From ATX-6F1 sp943369485 (GTDB lineage: Bacteria; Cyanobacteriota; Cyanobacteriia; PCC-6307; Cyanobiaceae), in contig CALRNH020000001.1 of NCBI GenBank assembly GCA_943369485.1, positions 220,480 through 284,479 on the forward strand: a stretch of DNA of 64,000 nucleotides, written 5' to 3'. Each line of letters starts with the position of its first letter. Position 1 is the first letter of the stretch. The notes under the pieces were generated by a model, which was given only the letters and a program-made list of their open reading frames with translations, had not been told where the DNA came from and did not search any database. Below, piece after piece: positions 7,052 through 15,666 of the stretch. A program made the translations under genes and the position numbers.

Positions 7052-9166
7052 TCAGCTGGCCTGGCGCAGCACTTCCTCCAGCCCGGCGCAGCGCTGGCGA
7101 TCCAGATGGCCGATGTGCTTGCGCTCGTTGTAGTAGAGCTCCTGAAAGCGCAAGGCGTCGCCGTTGAGCTCGGCGAACATCACGGCGATCCGGGATTCCA
7201 TGTCGAGGCCCACGGGGCTCAGGGCCGCTGCGATGGATGGCTCGAGAGCAGCCGGCTCGCAGCGCTCGTGATCCTCCTGCTGCAGCAGCTGGGCGATGCA
7301 TTGCTCGAGCGTCTGGAGCCGCTGGGAGCGCCAGGCATCGAGCAGGTGGCGGCAACGTTTGAGGCTGCGCTGGCGCTCCAGTGCCGCCGTGGTGCCCCGC
7401 AGCTGCAACAGCGGCTGGGCCAGCCCCAGGCGCTGAAGCTCGCTGGGCTCCAGCAGGGGGGTGAGCCGGTTGAGCAGGACGCTCTCCTCCACCAGCAGCC
7501 GGTCGGCCAGGAGCTGGGGCAGATCCAGATCAGCCAGATCGCTGCCGGGATCGCTGCCGCGGTTGACCGCCTCCAGCCGGCCGGCGCCGAGGTTGTCTTC
7601 CTCGATCTCACAGAGGGTGGCCCAGAGCAGGCGGTGGTGTTGGAGGGCAAACTCATCGAGTTCCCGCTGGCGCAGTTCGCGGCGGATCGCGCCGCGGTAC
7701 GGGCCGCAGTGGAGGTAGAGGCGCAGCAGTTCCGCCTCGGCCCTCTCCCGCTGGCCGATCTCACCGGGCTGCTCCCAGCGGGCCGCGCGGCCGTGCCAGC
7801 GCTGACCCTTCACCTGCAGTCGCAGGTCGTCTTCGAGCTGGCGGGCGACGCGGGCCTGGCCACCGGAGAGGCGCTCAGCCACCTTCTGCAGGTAGTGGCT
7901 GCGCAGGGCGCTCTGGGGCAGCTTGCCCAGCAGGGCCACCAGGGCCTGAACCGCCTGCTGGAACTGTTCGGCCTTGGCAAGGTCTTGGCCCTCGAGAGCC
8001 TGCTCGATCTGCCAGTCGAGCCACTGGGGCGCCTGCTCCAGCAGGGCGCGGTACTCCCCCGCTCCGTGCTGCTTGAGAAACTCATCCGGGTCCTTTCCGG
8101 CGGGAAGTTGCAGCACCCGCAGCTCCAGTTGACCCTGCAGGGCCAGCTGCTCCACTTCGCCGATCGCCCGCTGGGCCGCCCGCACCCCCGCCCCGTCGGT
8201 GTCGAAGTTGAGCACCAGGCGGCGGCTGTCGCAGCAGCGGCAGAGCTGGGTGATCTGCTGGCTGCTGAGGGCCGTGCCGAGGGACGCCACCGCGTTGGTG
8301 ATGCCGGCGGCGTGGAGGGCGATCACATCGAAGTAACCCTCCACCACCACCGCCTGGTCGTCCTTGCGGATCGCGGCGCTGGCGCGATCTAGCCCGAACA
8401 GATGCTTGCCCTTCTCGAACACCTCCGTCTCCGGGGAGTTGAGGTATTTGGGCTCGGCCCCATCAAGGCTGCGGCCGCCGAAACCGATCACCCGGCCCTG
8501 ACGGTCGCGGATCGGCACCATCACCCGGTGGCGGAAGCGGTCATAGAAGCCGCGGCTGTTCTCGGCCGACGCACCCTTGCGCGGCACCACCAGACCGGCG
8601 GCCTCCAGCAGCTCGGGGGCGAACCCCTCCACCTGCTGCAGGTGACTGAGCAGCCCATCCCAGCGTTCGGGGGCGTAGCCCAGCTCGAAGGACTCCAGGG
8701 TGGTTTCGCTCAGGCCCCGCTGCTCCTTGAGGTAGGCCAGGGCGGAGGCCCCCTCCGGGCTGCGCAGCTGGGCGCGGAACCAGCCGCTGGCCAGGCCCAG
8801 CACCCGGTGCAGCTGCTCCTGGCGTGAGAGCTTCTGGCGCAGGCGCTCCTGCTGGGGGCCATCAAGGGTCTCGACGGGCAACTGGTACTTGCGCGCCAGT
8901 TCCAGAACCACATCGCTGAAACTGTGGCGCTGCAGCTCCATCAGGAACTTGATCGCGTTGCCGCCGGCGCCACAGGAAAAGCAGTAGTAGAACTGCTTGG
9001 CCGGTGAGACCGTCATCGACGGCGATGTGTCGTCGTGGAAGGGGCAGATCCCCACGAACTCGCGCCCCTTCTTCTTGAGCACCACGTGCTCTCCCACCAC
9101 ATCGACGATGTCAGCACGCTCCTTGACGGCTTCGATCGTGCGGGGGTGGAGGCGCGGCAGGCTCAA
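7052..9166 (-). CDS. dnaG: DNA primase
   Basis: 704 residues from a TTG start at 9166, chosen because the family N-terminus (LPRLHPRTIEAVKERADIVD) begins right there; the longer open frame to 9460 has no primase-like sequence and would cover the divergent transporter gene. The CHC2 zinc finger is Cys41, His44, Cys62, Cys65 (CPFH, YCFSC). The TOPRIM catalytic domain shows VVVEGYFDVIALH and LNFDTDGAG. The C-terminal third is the helicase-binding region. DnaG makes RNA primers for replication with DnaB. The next gene upstream on the other strand starts at 9264. Confidence 0.95.
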   Translation of the reverse strand: MSLPRLHPRTIEAVKERADIVDVVGEHVVLKKKGREFVGICPFHDDTSPSMTVSPAKQFYYCFSCGAGGNAIKFLMELQRHSFSDVVLELARKYQLPVETLDGPQQERLRQKLSRQEQLHRVLGLASGWFRAQLRSPEGASALAYLKEQRGLSETTLESFELGYAPERWDGLLSHLQQVEGFAPELLEAAGLVVPRKGASAENSRGFYDRFRHRVMVPIRDRQGRVIGFGGRSLDGAEPKYLNSPETEVFEKGKHLFGLDRASAAIRKDDQAVVVEGYFDVIALHAAGITNAVASLGTALSSQQITQLCRCCDSRRLVLNFDTDGAGVRAAQRAIGEVEQLALQGQLELRVLQLPAGKDPDEFLKQHGAGEYRALLEQAPQWLDWQIEQALEGQDLAKAEQFQQAVQALVALLGKLPQSALRSHYLQKVAERLSGGQARVARQLEDDLRLQVKGQRWHGRAARWEQPGEIGQRERAEAELLRLYLHCGPYRGAIRRELRQRELDEFALQHHRLLWATLCEIEEDNLGAGRLEAVNRGSDPGSDLADLDLPQLLADRLLVEESVLLNRLTPLLEPSELQRLGLAQPLLQLRGTTAALERQRSLKRCRHLLDAWRSQRLQTLEQCIAQLLQQEDHERCEPAALEPSIAAALSPVGLDMESRIAVMFAELNGDALRFQELYYNERKHIGHLDRQRCAGLEEVLRQAS

Positions 9167-9263
9167 GGCGGTGGATCCGGCACACCACCGGTGGAGTCCG
9201 GCGGAGTCCCATTCTGCCCCAGGACACCAGAAGTGGGGAGGGGAAGGCCAGGCCCTGCTGTGG

Positions 9264-10124
9264 ATGCTCTCCAGTGCCCTGGCCTTCAGCCTGATGGGGG
9301 TCTGCGTCAAGGCGGTGGGCAGTCGCCTGCCTCTGGCGGAGGTGGTACTGGCCCGGGCCCTGGTGAGCGTGGGCCTGAGCTGGTGGCTGCTGCGCCGCCG
9401 CAACCTGCCGATCTGGGGCAAGCGCAAGGGGATGCTGATCCTGCGGGGCGTGATCGGCACGGCGGCCCTGGGCTGCGTCTACGGCGCCCTCACCCAGCTC
9501 CCGTTGGCCTCGGCCACGGTGCTCCAGTACCTCTACCCGACGTTCACGGCCCTGCTGGCCTGGGCCACCCTGCGGGAGCACCTGGCCCCGCAGCTGCTGC
9601 TGGCCATGGCCCTGGGCTGGCTGGGGGTGCTGGTGGTGGCCCAGCCCAGCTGGCTCACCGGCCAGGCCAGCGCCCTGCCGCTGCTGCCACTGCTGTTTGG
9701 GGTGGCTGGAGCCGTGCTCACGGCCCTGGCCTACGTCAGCGTGCGTGCCCTCGGGCGCAGCGAGCATCCATTGGTGATCGTCTTCTATTTCCCACTGGTG
9801 GCGATCCCGCTCACCCTTCCTTTGGTGGCGCTCCACCCGGTGTTGCCCACGACCACGGAGCTGCTCTGGCTGGTGGGGGTGGGGCTGTTCACCCAACTGG
9901 GGCAGATCGGGCTCACCAAGGGCCTGATGGCCCTGCCGGCGGCCCGGGCGACGGCGATGAGCTACGCCCAGGTGATGTTCGCGGCCCTCTGGGGCTGGCT
10001 GTTCTTCGCTGAGCGCCTCAGCGGCTGGACCATGCTGGGAGCCGCCCTGGTGCTCTGCGCCACACTTCTCAGCCTGGGCGTTCCCCCGACAGGGGCAAGG
10101 GATAGGTCAGCCAGTTCTGGCTGA
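9264..10124 (+). CDS. EamA/DMT-family membrane transporter
   Basis: 286 residues, the usual length of the drug/metabolite transporter family: about ten transmembrane helices formed by two EamA repeats, the second starting near LLPLLFGVAGAVLTALAY. The substrate cannot be read from sequence; relatives export amino acids, nucleotides or metabolites. The ATG at 9264 begins directly in the first helix; the long in-frame extension upstream is non-coding-looking. It is divergent from dnaG (98-base gap) and its 3' end overlaps by 56 bases the convergent lipoprotein gene. Confidence 0.88.
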   Translation: MLSSALAFSLMGVCVKAVGSRLPLAEVVLARALVSVGLSWWLLRRRNLPIWGKRKGMLILRGVIGTAALGCVYGALTQLPLASATVLQYLYPTFTALLAWATLREHLAPQLLLAMALGWLGVLVVAQPSWLTGQASALPLLPLLFGVAGAVLTALAYVSVRALGRSEHPLVIVFYFPLVAIPLTLPLVALHPVLPTTTELLWLVGVGLFTQLGQIGLTKGLMALPAARATAMSYAQVMFAALWGWLFFAERLSGWTMLGAALVLCATLLSLGVPPTGARDRSASSG

Positions 10125-10524
10125 CGCCGTCACTTGTGCCGCTGGGGCGTGCCAGACGCCAGCTCTGTCCCTTCTCGCCCCGCTGCAGGAAGAGCTCAAA
10201 GGGGCTGTCGACGCGGATCGGATCGCCGGCCAGGCGCCAGTCGAAGCGGCCTTCGAGGCGGAGACCGCGCTGGTCGCCGATGGTCACGGCCTGCTGCTGC
10301 TCCACGCGCACCCGACTCACCTCAGGCAGGCCGGTGGGCTCAAGGGCGAGGGCCTCGGCAATCGAGCGTTGGGTCAGGGCAATCTGCAGCCCAAGGGCCT
10401 GGAGCAGCACGCGGTGCGGGGGCTGGGCGAGGCGATCACAGCCGCCAAGCGCCAGCAAAGTGCTGAGTCCCAGAGCGATCAGGACGGTACGCAGGCGGGC
10501 CGGGGTTGGCAGACCGGGCAGCAT
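10069..10524 (-). CDS. Predicted lipoprotein, conserved hypothetical
   Basis: 151 residues from the ATG at 10524 (another in-frame ATG at 10548 overlaps the ruvA start). An N-terminal signal ends in a lipobox-like LALGGC, so the protein is probably lipid-anchored. The mature part is soluble, with a beta-rich middle (LRLEGRFDWRLAGDPIRVDSP cut into short strands) and no domain I recognise. It is divergent from ruvA, with the two starts only 23 bases apart, and convergent with the EamA transporter gene. Confidence 0.75.
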   Translation of the reverse strand: MLPGLPTPARLRTVLIALGLSTLLALGGCDRLAQPPHRVLLQALGLQIALTQRSIAEALALEPTGLPEVSRVRVEQQQAVTIGDQRGLRLEGRFDWRLAGDPIRVDSPFELFLQRGEKGQSWRLARPSGTSDGVSQNWLTYPLPLSGERPG

Positions 10525-10546
10525 GGGGGCCTTCTTAGGTCCCCCC

Positions 10547-11227
10547 ATGATCGGCTGGCTGCAAGGGCAACTCGCCGACCGCTGGCAACAGGGCAGCCGC
10601 CACGGCCTGCTGCTGCTCTGCCATGGGGTCGGCTACGAGGTGCAGATCACCAGCCGCCATTGGACGACGTTGCCGGCCACCGGAGCTGAGCTCGCCCTGG
10701 CCACTCACCAGATGATCCGCGAGGACGCCTGGACCCTCTATGGCTTCGCCGCCCGGAGCGAACGGGATCTGTTCCGCGAGCTGGTGGCCGTGAGTGGGGT
10801 CGGGCCACAGATGGCGGTGGGACTTCTGGGCTGCCTGGAACCCCGTGAGCTGGTGCGGGCGATCGTGCAGGCGGACCTGCGCCTGCTCAGTTCGGCCCCC
10901 GGGGTGGGCAAGCGCACCGCCGAGCGCCTCTCGGTGGAGTTGCGGGGCCGGCTTGAGGAACGCTTTGGCGCGGAGTCGCTGGGGCTTGAGCCAGGCCGCG
11001 AGCGGGCGCCGGATCGCGTCTGCAAGCTCGAGATGGATCTCGATGGGCCCGCCCTGCAGGGCCCCACCCGCGACGAGGTGCAGCTCACCCTCAGCGCCCT
11101 GGGCTACGAAGCACTGGAGATCAACCGTGCCCTGAGAGCCGTTGGCGGCCAGGGCCTCGAGGCCAGTGCCGGCGCCGATGTCTGGTTGCGGGAATCCCTG
11201 CGCTGGCTCTCAAGGCCGGCGGCCTGA
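10547..11227 (+). CDS. ruvA: Holliday junction DNA helicase subunit RuvA
   Basis: 226 residues, slightly longer than the 200-residue bacterial norm. The OB-fold domain opens with MIGWLQGQLADR; the tandem helix-hairpin-helix region contains VSGVGPQMAVGLL and SSAPGVGKRTAERL; the C-terminal third domain (ALGYEALEINRAL) contacts RuvB. RuvA tetramers clamp Holliday junctions so that RuvB can drive branch migration. The extra length lies in the linker around residues 140-170. rpsO follows 59 bases downstream with its own likely promoter. Confidence 0.95.
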   Translation: MIGWLQGQLADRWQQGSRHGLLLLCHGVGYEVQITSRHWTTLPATGAELALATHQMIREDAWTLYGFAARSERDLFRELVAVSGVGPQMAVGLLGCLEPRELVRAIVQADLRLLSSAPGVGKRTAERLSVELRGRLEERFGAESLGLEPGRERAPDRVCKLEMDLDGPALQGPTRDEVQLTLSALGYEALEINRALRAVGGQGLEASAGADVWLRESLRWLSRPAA

Positions 11228-11247
11228 TCGAGGGGCGCATGGGGCGG

Positions 11248-11253
11248 TAAGTT
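11248..11253 (+). promoter_or_regulatory. Putative -10 box of rpsO
   Basis: TAAGTT, 33 bases before the rpsO ATG and 20 bases after the ruvA stop, would give rpsO its own promoter. Confidence 0.35.
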
Positions 11254-11286
11254 GTTGGTTTGCTCCGTCAGGGCCAGACGCCGCGC

Positions 11287-11556
11287 ATGCCGCTCGACAC
11301 CACCAAAAAGCAGGAACTCATCAACACCCACCAGACCCACGGCACCGACACCGGTTCCGCGGAAGTGCAGGTGGCCATGCTGAGCGAGCGCATCACCCAG
11401 CTCACCGGACACCTGCAGCAGAACAAGCACGATTTCTCCTCGCGCCAGGGTCTGCTCAAGCTGATCGGACGCCGCAAGCGTCTGCTCTCCTACCTGCGCT
11501 CCATCAGCGAGACCCGCTACGGCAATCTGATCAAAACCCTGGGCATCCGGGGCTGA
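11287..11556 (+). CDS. rpsO: 30S ribosomal protein S15
   Basis: 89 residues, exactly the usual S15 length. The start is the ATG opening MPLDTTKKQELINTHQ; an in-frame upstream start at 11260 would add residues not in the family. The core shows TGSAEVQVAMLSERI, the RNA-binding turn HDFSSRQGLLKLIGRR and the end YLRSISETRY. S15 binds 16S rRNA early in small-subunit assembly. The PAM68-like gene follows eight bases later. Confidence 0.98.
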   Translation: MPLDTTKKQELINTHQTHGTDTGSAEVQVAMLSERITQLTGHLQQNKHDFSSRQGLLKLIGRRKRLLSYLRSISETRYGNLIKTLGIRG

Positions 11557-11564
11557 GGTCGGCC

Positions 11565-11990
11565 ATGGGACGCCAGAAGAGCGCTCAGGGAGGCCTAGGC
11601 CGTGACCCCGGCGCCAACAAGGCCAGTAGCTCGGCGGCGTCCCGATCGCCTGCGGCGGGGTCCCCCCGGAAGGCCAAAGCGCCAGTCCCCCAGGGCATTC
11701 CCCAGTCCGTGGCCAATCGCATGGCGCGCCGCATCGCTCTGGCCACCGGCCTGCCCACGTTGATGGGAATGGGCGTGTTCGTGGGCAGTTACCTGCTGGT
11801 TAGCCAGGGACGGCTCGACATCCCCACGGGCGTCACCCTGGTGAGTTCGGGGGCTCTGTTCCTGCTCGGCCTGGTGGGGCTCAGCTACGGCGTGTTCTCC
11901 GCCAGTTGGGAGGAGACCCCCGGCAGTCTGTTGGGTTTCGAGCAGATCGGCTTGAACCTCTCGCGCCTGCGCGCAAGCGGCCGCTCCTGA
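11565..11990 (+). CDS. PAM68-like (DUF3464) membrane protein
   Basis: 141 residues. The N-terminal ~50 residues are basic, Ser/Ala/Pro-rich and probably disordered; the PAM68 core follows with IPQSVANRMARRIA and two transmembrane helices (about 68-90 and 98-118), then SASWEETPGSLLGFEQI, a family signature. PAM68 in plants and its cyanobacterial relative help early photosystem II assembly. It is translated just behind rpsO, an association I recall from other picocyanobacteria. It converges with dnaE; the small palindrome TGAGCTC-G-GAGCTCA lies at the junction. Confidence 0.88.
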   Translation: MGRQKSAQGGLGRDPGANKASSSAASRSPAAGSPRKAKAPVPQGIPQSVANRMARRIALATGLPTLMGMGVFVGSYLLVSQGRLDIPTGVTLVSSGALFLLGLVGLSYGVFSASWEETPGSLLGFEQIGLNLSRLRASGRS

Positions 11991-11999
11991 GCTCGGAGC

Positions 12000-14900
12000 T
12001 CAGCTGGCCATGGGTGAACTGAGCCGGGCCGAAAAGGCCGCCTGGGCCAGGGTGCCCATGGCGGCGCTGGCGTCGTTGACGCAGAACTGATGCCCCAGAC
12101 GCACGTAGCGGGTCTCGTGGTCGCGCCGAACCAACGCCACCACCGGCACCCGCCGGCAGGCCTGCTCCTGCTCGTTGCGGTGCTGCGTGAGGCACTCCCT
12201 GAGACGATGCTGCACGGCGATGTCGTTGGCCTGCTCGGCCGGGAGCTCCACCAGTAACACCTGCAGATCGTCAATGGCGCGGCAATCGTCAACGATCAGC
12301 TGCACCCGATCGTCGCGACGATCGACGCTCGCCCAGATCATCAGACGGGCATCCACCATCAGGTGGTCCGCCAGACGCGCATAGGTCTTGGGAAAGACCA
12401 CCGCTTCGCAGCTGCCGCTGAGGTCTTCGAGTTGCAGCACCGCCATGCGGTCCCCCTTGCGGGTATTGACCTGACGGATCTCCGGCACCATCGCGACCAC
12501 GCTGACGCGGGCCTTGTCGGGCTGCTCCTCCAGGCTGGCCAGGCCGATCGGTGAGAGCAGACGCAACGGCCGGGTGAGCTGCTTGAGCGGGTGATCGGAG
12601 AGGTAGAAGCCCACCAGCTCCTTCTCCAGCCTCAGTTTTTCGCTGGGGGGATAATCGGCCACCGGGGCCGCCTTGGGAGCGGTGCTGAGGTCAGCGATGG
12701 CGGCGGGGGGGATTCCGGCGGGACCATCGCCTGCGGGAGCCTGGCTTGCAGGAACAGCCGAGGCGAACAGATCGAAGAGGTTGCCCTGGCCGCTGGCGCG
12801 GTCCTTGGCACGGGAGCTGGCCCAATCCAGGATCAGATCCAGGTCGGCCATCAGCTGGGCCCGGTTGGCCTTGGGCTCAAGGCTGTCGAGGGCACCGCCG
12901 TGGATCAGTGATTCCAGGCCACGGCGGTTGAGGGCGTTGCTGGCCAGGCGATCACAGAGGTCGGCCAGGGAGAGGAATGGGCCGTTGGCGCGTTCCTCGA
13001 TCAGGGTGCGGATGGCGCCATCGCCCAGGTTGCGGACGGCCGAGAGGCCGAACAGGATGCGCTCGCCGGTGGGGGTGAAGTCGATGCCGGAAGCATTCAC
13101 ATCGGGAGGCATCACTTCGATGCCCATGGCGTTGCAGTTGGAGATGTAGCGCTGAACCTTGTCGGCGGCGCCAGCGTTCACCGTCAGCAGGGCGGCCATG
13201 TAAGCCACCGGGTAGTGGGCTTTGAGGTAAGCGGTTTGGTAGGTGACGGCGCCGTAGGCGGTGGAGTGGCTTTTGTTGAAACAGTATTCAGCGAACAACA
13301 CCATCTGCTCGAACAACCCTTCGGCCACTCGTTGATCAACGCCCCGTTCGGTGGCGCCCTGCACGAACAGGCTCTGGTGCTTCTCCATCTCGCTTTTCTT
13401 CTTCTTTCCCATCGCCCGCCGCAGCAGGTCGGCCTCACCGAGGGAATAGCCGGCCAGATCCTGGGCGATGCGCATGATCTGCTCCTGATAGACCATGATT
13501 CCGTAGGTCTCCTTGAGGATCGGCTCCAGGCCAGGACAGGCGAAATCAATGGCCTCGCGGCCGTGCTTGCGGTTGATGAACTTGGGAATCAGCCCCGCAT
13601 CCAGGGGGCCAGGGCGGTAGAGCGCCAGGATTGAGGAGATGTCCTCGAGCGAAGAGGGCTTGAGGTCGCGCACGATCTGGCGCATGCCACTGGATTCCAG
13701 CTGGAAGATTCCCTCCAGATCACCGCGAGCCAGCAGGGCGAAGGTGCTTGCATCCTCGGGGGGGAGGCGATCGGGATCGATCCGCTCACCGATCTGATCG
13801 CGTACCAGCTCGATGGTTTTTTCGATCATCGTGAGGTTCTTCAGCCCCAGGAAGTCCATCTTCAGGAGGCCCATGGCCTCGACATCTTCCATGTAGTACT
13901 GGGTGATCACCTGGCCGTCGTTGTTGCGCTGCAGGGGCACCAGCTCATCGAGCGGTTCGGCGGCGATCACCACGCCCGCCGCATGCACCCCGAAGGTCTT
14001 GTTGGTGCCCTCAATGCGCCGGGCCATGTCAACCCAGCGGCGTACGATCGGATCCTTCTCGTACTTCTCGCGGAACTCAGGAGCCGGTGAGTCTGGCCCG
14101 ATCATCTGAGCCAGCTTGGCGGGCTTGCCGCGCACCACGGGGATCAGTTTGGCCAGACGGTCGGCGTCGCCGTAGGGGATGTCGAGCACCCGGGCGACAT
14201 CCTTGAGCACCGCCTTCGAGGTCATGCGGTTGAACGTGATGATCTGGGCTACTTTGTCTTCGCCGTAGCGCTTGGTGACATACTCGATCACCTCGCTACG
14301 GCGTTCAATGCAGAAGTCGGTGTCGATGTCCGGCATCGACTTGCGCTCAGGATTCAAGAAGCGCTCGAACAACAACCCGTTGCTGACCGGATCGATGTTG
14401 GTGATCCCCAGGGCATAGGCCACCAGCGAGCCCGCCGCCGAGCCCCGGCCTGGGCCAACGGGGATGCCGTGATCGCGGGCAAAGCGGATGTAGTCCCAGA
14501 CCACCAGGAAGTAGGTGGGGAAACCCATCTGCTCCATCACCTGCAGTTCGAAGGCCAGCCGCTCGCCATAGGTGGGATCGATGGGGTCGGTGGCTGTGAG
14601 TTCAAGGCGCTGGCGCAAGCCCTGATCCGCCACTTCGGTGAGATAGCTGACCGGCGTGTGACCTTCAGGGATCGGGAAGCGGGGCATCTGGTAGCGGCCC
14701 AGGATGTCGTAGGGCTCCACCTTGTCCGCCACCTTGGCCGTATTGGCGATCGCTTCAGCCACCAGCTCCGGCTCGAGGTGGTCGGCGAACAACCGACCCA
14801 TCTCCGCTTCACTCTTGATGTATTCGGTGCCCGTGTAGCGCAGGCGCTTCTCGTCGCTGACGAGCTTGCCGGTGAGCACGCAGAGCAGGGCGTCGTGGGC

Positions 14901-15554
14901 CTCCACATCGGCACTGCTGAGGTAGTGGGCGTCGTTGGTGGCGATCAGCTCGATGCCCAGCTCGGCGGCGATGCGCACCATCTCCACGTTGACGATCCGG
15001 TCTTCCGGGGAGCCGTGGTCCTGGATCTCCAGATAGAAGTCGCCACCGAAGCGCTCCTGATACCAGCGGGCCACATCCCGGGCCACCTCGGGGCGGCCCC
15101 GCAGGATCGCCTGGGGGATCTCACCGCCGAGGCAGGCGGTGGCCACGATCAGGCCCTCGCTGTGGCGCTCCAAACTGGCCTTGTCGATGCAGGCGCGCGC
15201 AAAGATGCCCCGCCCGCGCATGCCCCTCAGGTGGCTGAGGCTGGTGAGCTTCACCAGGTTGCGGTAGCCGGTGTCGTTCTTGGCCAGCACCACCAGGTGA
15301 TAGCGCCGCTCTCCTTTGACCCACGGATCCTCGATCGAACCGTTGATCACATACATCTCGTTGCCGATGATCGGCTTGATGCCGGCCTTTGTGCAGAGCT
15401 TGAGCAGTTCGATCGCGCCATACATGACGCCGTGGTCAGTGAGCGCCAGGGCTGGCATGCCCAACTCCACAGCCCGCTCCACCATGGCCGGCAACTGACT
15501 CGCCCCGTCAAGAAGGCTGTAGTCGCTGTGATTGTGGAGGGGGACGAAGGCCAA
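12000..15554 (-). CDS. dnaE: DNA polymerase III alpha subunit, unsplit
   Basis: 1184 residues from a TTG at 15554, which starts the family N-terminus directly (AFVPLHNHSDYSLLDG); an in-frame start at 15608 lies upstream of a likely -10 box and is less likely. Domains in order: PHP (HNHSDYSLLDG, LTDHGVMYGA), the polymerase core with the catalytic PDIDTDF and the fingers with VGPGRGSAAGSL, then the beta-binding and OB region, and a C-terminal tail ending near residue 1184. It is the replicative polymerase. There is no split-intein boundary: the gene is continuous, unlike the dnaE-N/dnaE-C halves of many cyanobacteria. Confidence 0.97.
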   Translation of the reverse strand: MAFVPLHNHSDYSLLDGASQLPAMVERAVELGMPALALTDHGVMYGAIELLKLCTKAGIKPIIGNEMYVINGSIEDPWVKGERRYHLVVLAKNDTGYRNLVKLTSLSHLRGMRGRGIFARACIDKASLERHSEGLIVATACLGGEIPQAILRGRPEVARDVARWYQERFGGDFYLEIQDHGSPEDRIVNVEMVRIAAELGIELIATNDAHYLSSADVEAHDALLCVLTGKLVSDEKRLRYTGTEYIKSEAEMGRLFADHLEPELVAEAIANTAKVADKVEPYDILGRYQMPRFPIPEGHTPVSYLTEVADQGLRQRLELTATDPIDPTYGERLAFELQVMEQMGFPTYFLVVWDYIRFARDHGIPVGPGRGSAAGSLVAYALGITNIDPVSNGLLFERFLNPERKSMPDIDTDFCIERRSEVIEYVTKRYGEDKVAQIITFNRMTSKAVLKDVARVLDIPYGDADRLAKLIPVVRGKPAKLAQMIGPDSPAPEFREKYEKDPIVRRWVDMARRIEGTNKTFGVHAAGVVIAAEPLDELVPLQRNNDGQVITQYYMEDVEAMGLLKMDFLGLKNLTMIEKTIELVRDQIGERIDPDRLPPEDASTFALLARGDLEGIFQLESSGMRQIVRDLKPSSLEDISSILALYRPGPLDAGLIPKFINRKHGREAIDFACPGLEPILKETYGIMVYQEQIMRIAQDLAGYSLGEADLLRRAMGKKKKSEMEKHQSLFVQGATERGVDQRVAEGLFEQMVLFAEYCFNKSHSTAYGAVTYQTAYLKAHYPVAYMAALLTVNAGAADKVQRYISNCNAMGIEVMPPDVNASGIDFTPTGERILFGLSAVRNLGDGAIRTLIEERANGPFLSLADLCDRLASNALNRRGLESLIHGGALDSLEPKANRAQLMADLDLILDWASSRAKDRASGQGNLFDLFASAVPASQAPAGDGPAGIPPAAIADLSTAPKAAPVADYPPSEKLRLEKELVGFYLSDHPLKQLTRPLRLLSPIGLASLEEQPDKARVSVVAMVPEIRQVNTRKGDRMAVLQLEDLSGSCEAVVFPKTYARLADHLMVDARLMIWASVDRRDDRVQLIVDDCRAIDDLQVLLVELPAEQANDIAVQHRLRECLTQHRNEQEQACRRVPVVALVRRDHETRYVRLGHQFCVNDASAAMGTLAQAAFSARLSSPMAS

Positions 15555-15591
15555 GGCGATCAAGCGCAGGGCGCCACCACAGGTTGGGCTC

Positions 15592-15597
15592 AGATTA
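15592..15597 (-). promoter_or_regulatory. Putative -10 box of dnaE
   Basis: TAATCT on the minus strand, 37 bases upstream of the TTG at 15554. A start site near 15585 would exclude the upstream ATG-type start at 15608. The imperfect surroundings also hold a CCACCA-GATG-TGGTGG hairpin at 15605-15620. Confidence 0.35.
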
Positions 15598-15666
15598 CAG
15601 ACAACCACCAGATGTGGTGGCGTCCCCGGGAACTGCTTTCAACGCTCGGTGGCCACCGTGGTGACC

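Noticed and set aside
9167..9460. N-terminal extension of dnaG to 9460
   Set aside because: The 98 extra residues are Arg/Ser/Pro-rich without similarity to primase and overlap the divergent EamA gene; the TTG at 9166 begins the family sequence.
15605..15620. CCACCA-GATG-TGGTGG hairpin upstream of dnaE as a terminator or riboswitch
   Set aside because: The stem is short and lacks a T run; it lies upstream of the likely -10 box, so it would not even be in the dnaE transcript.
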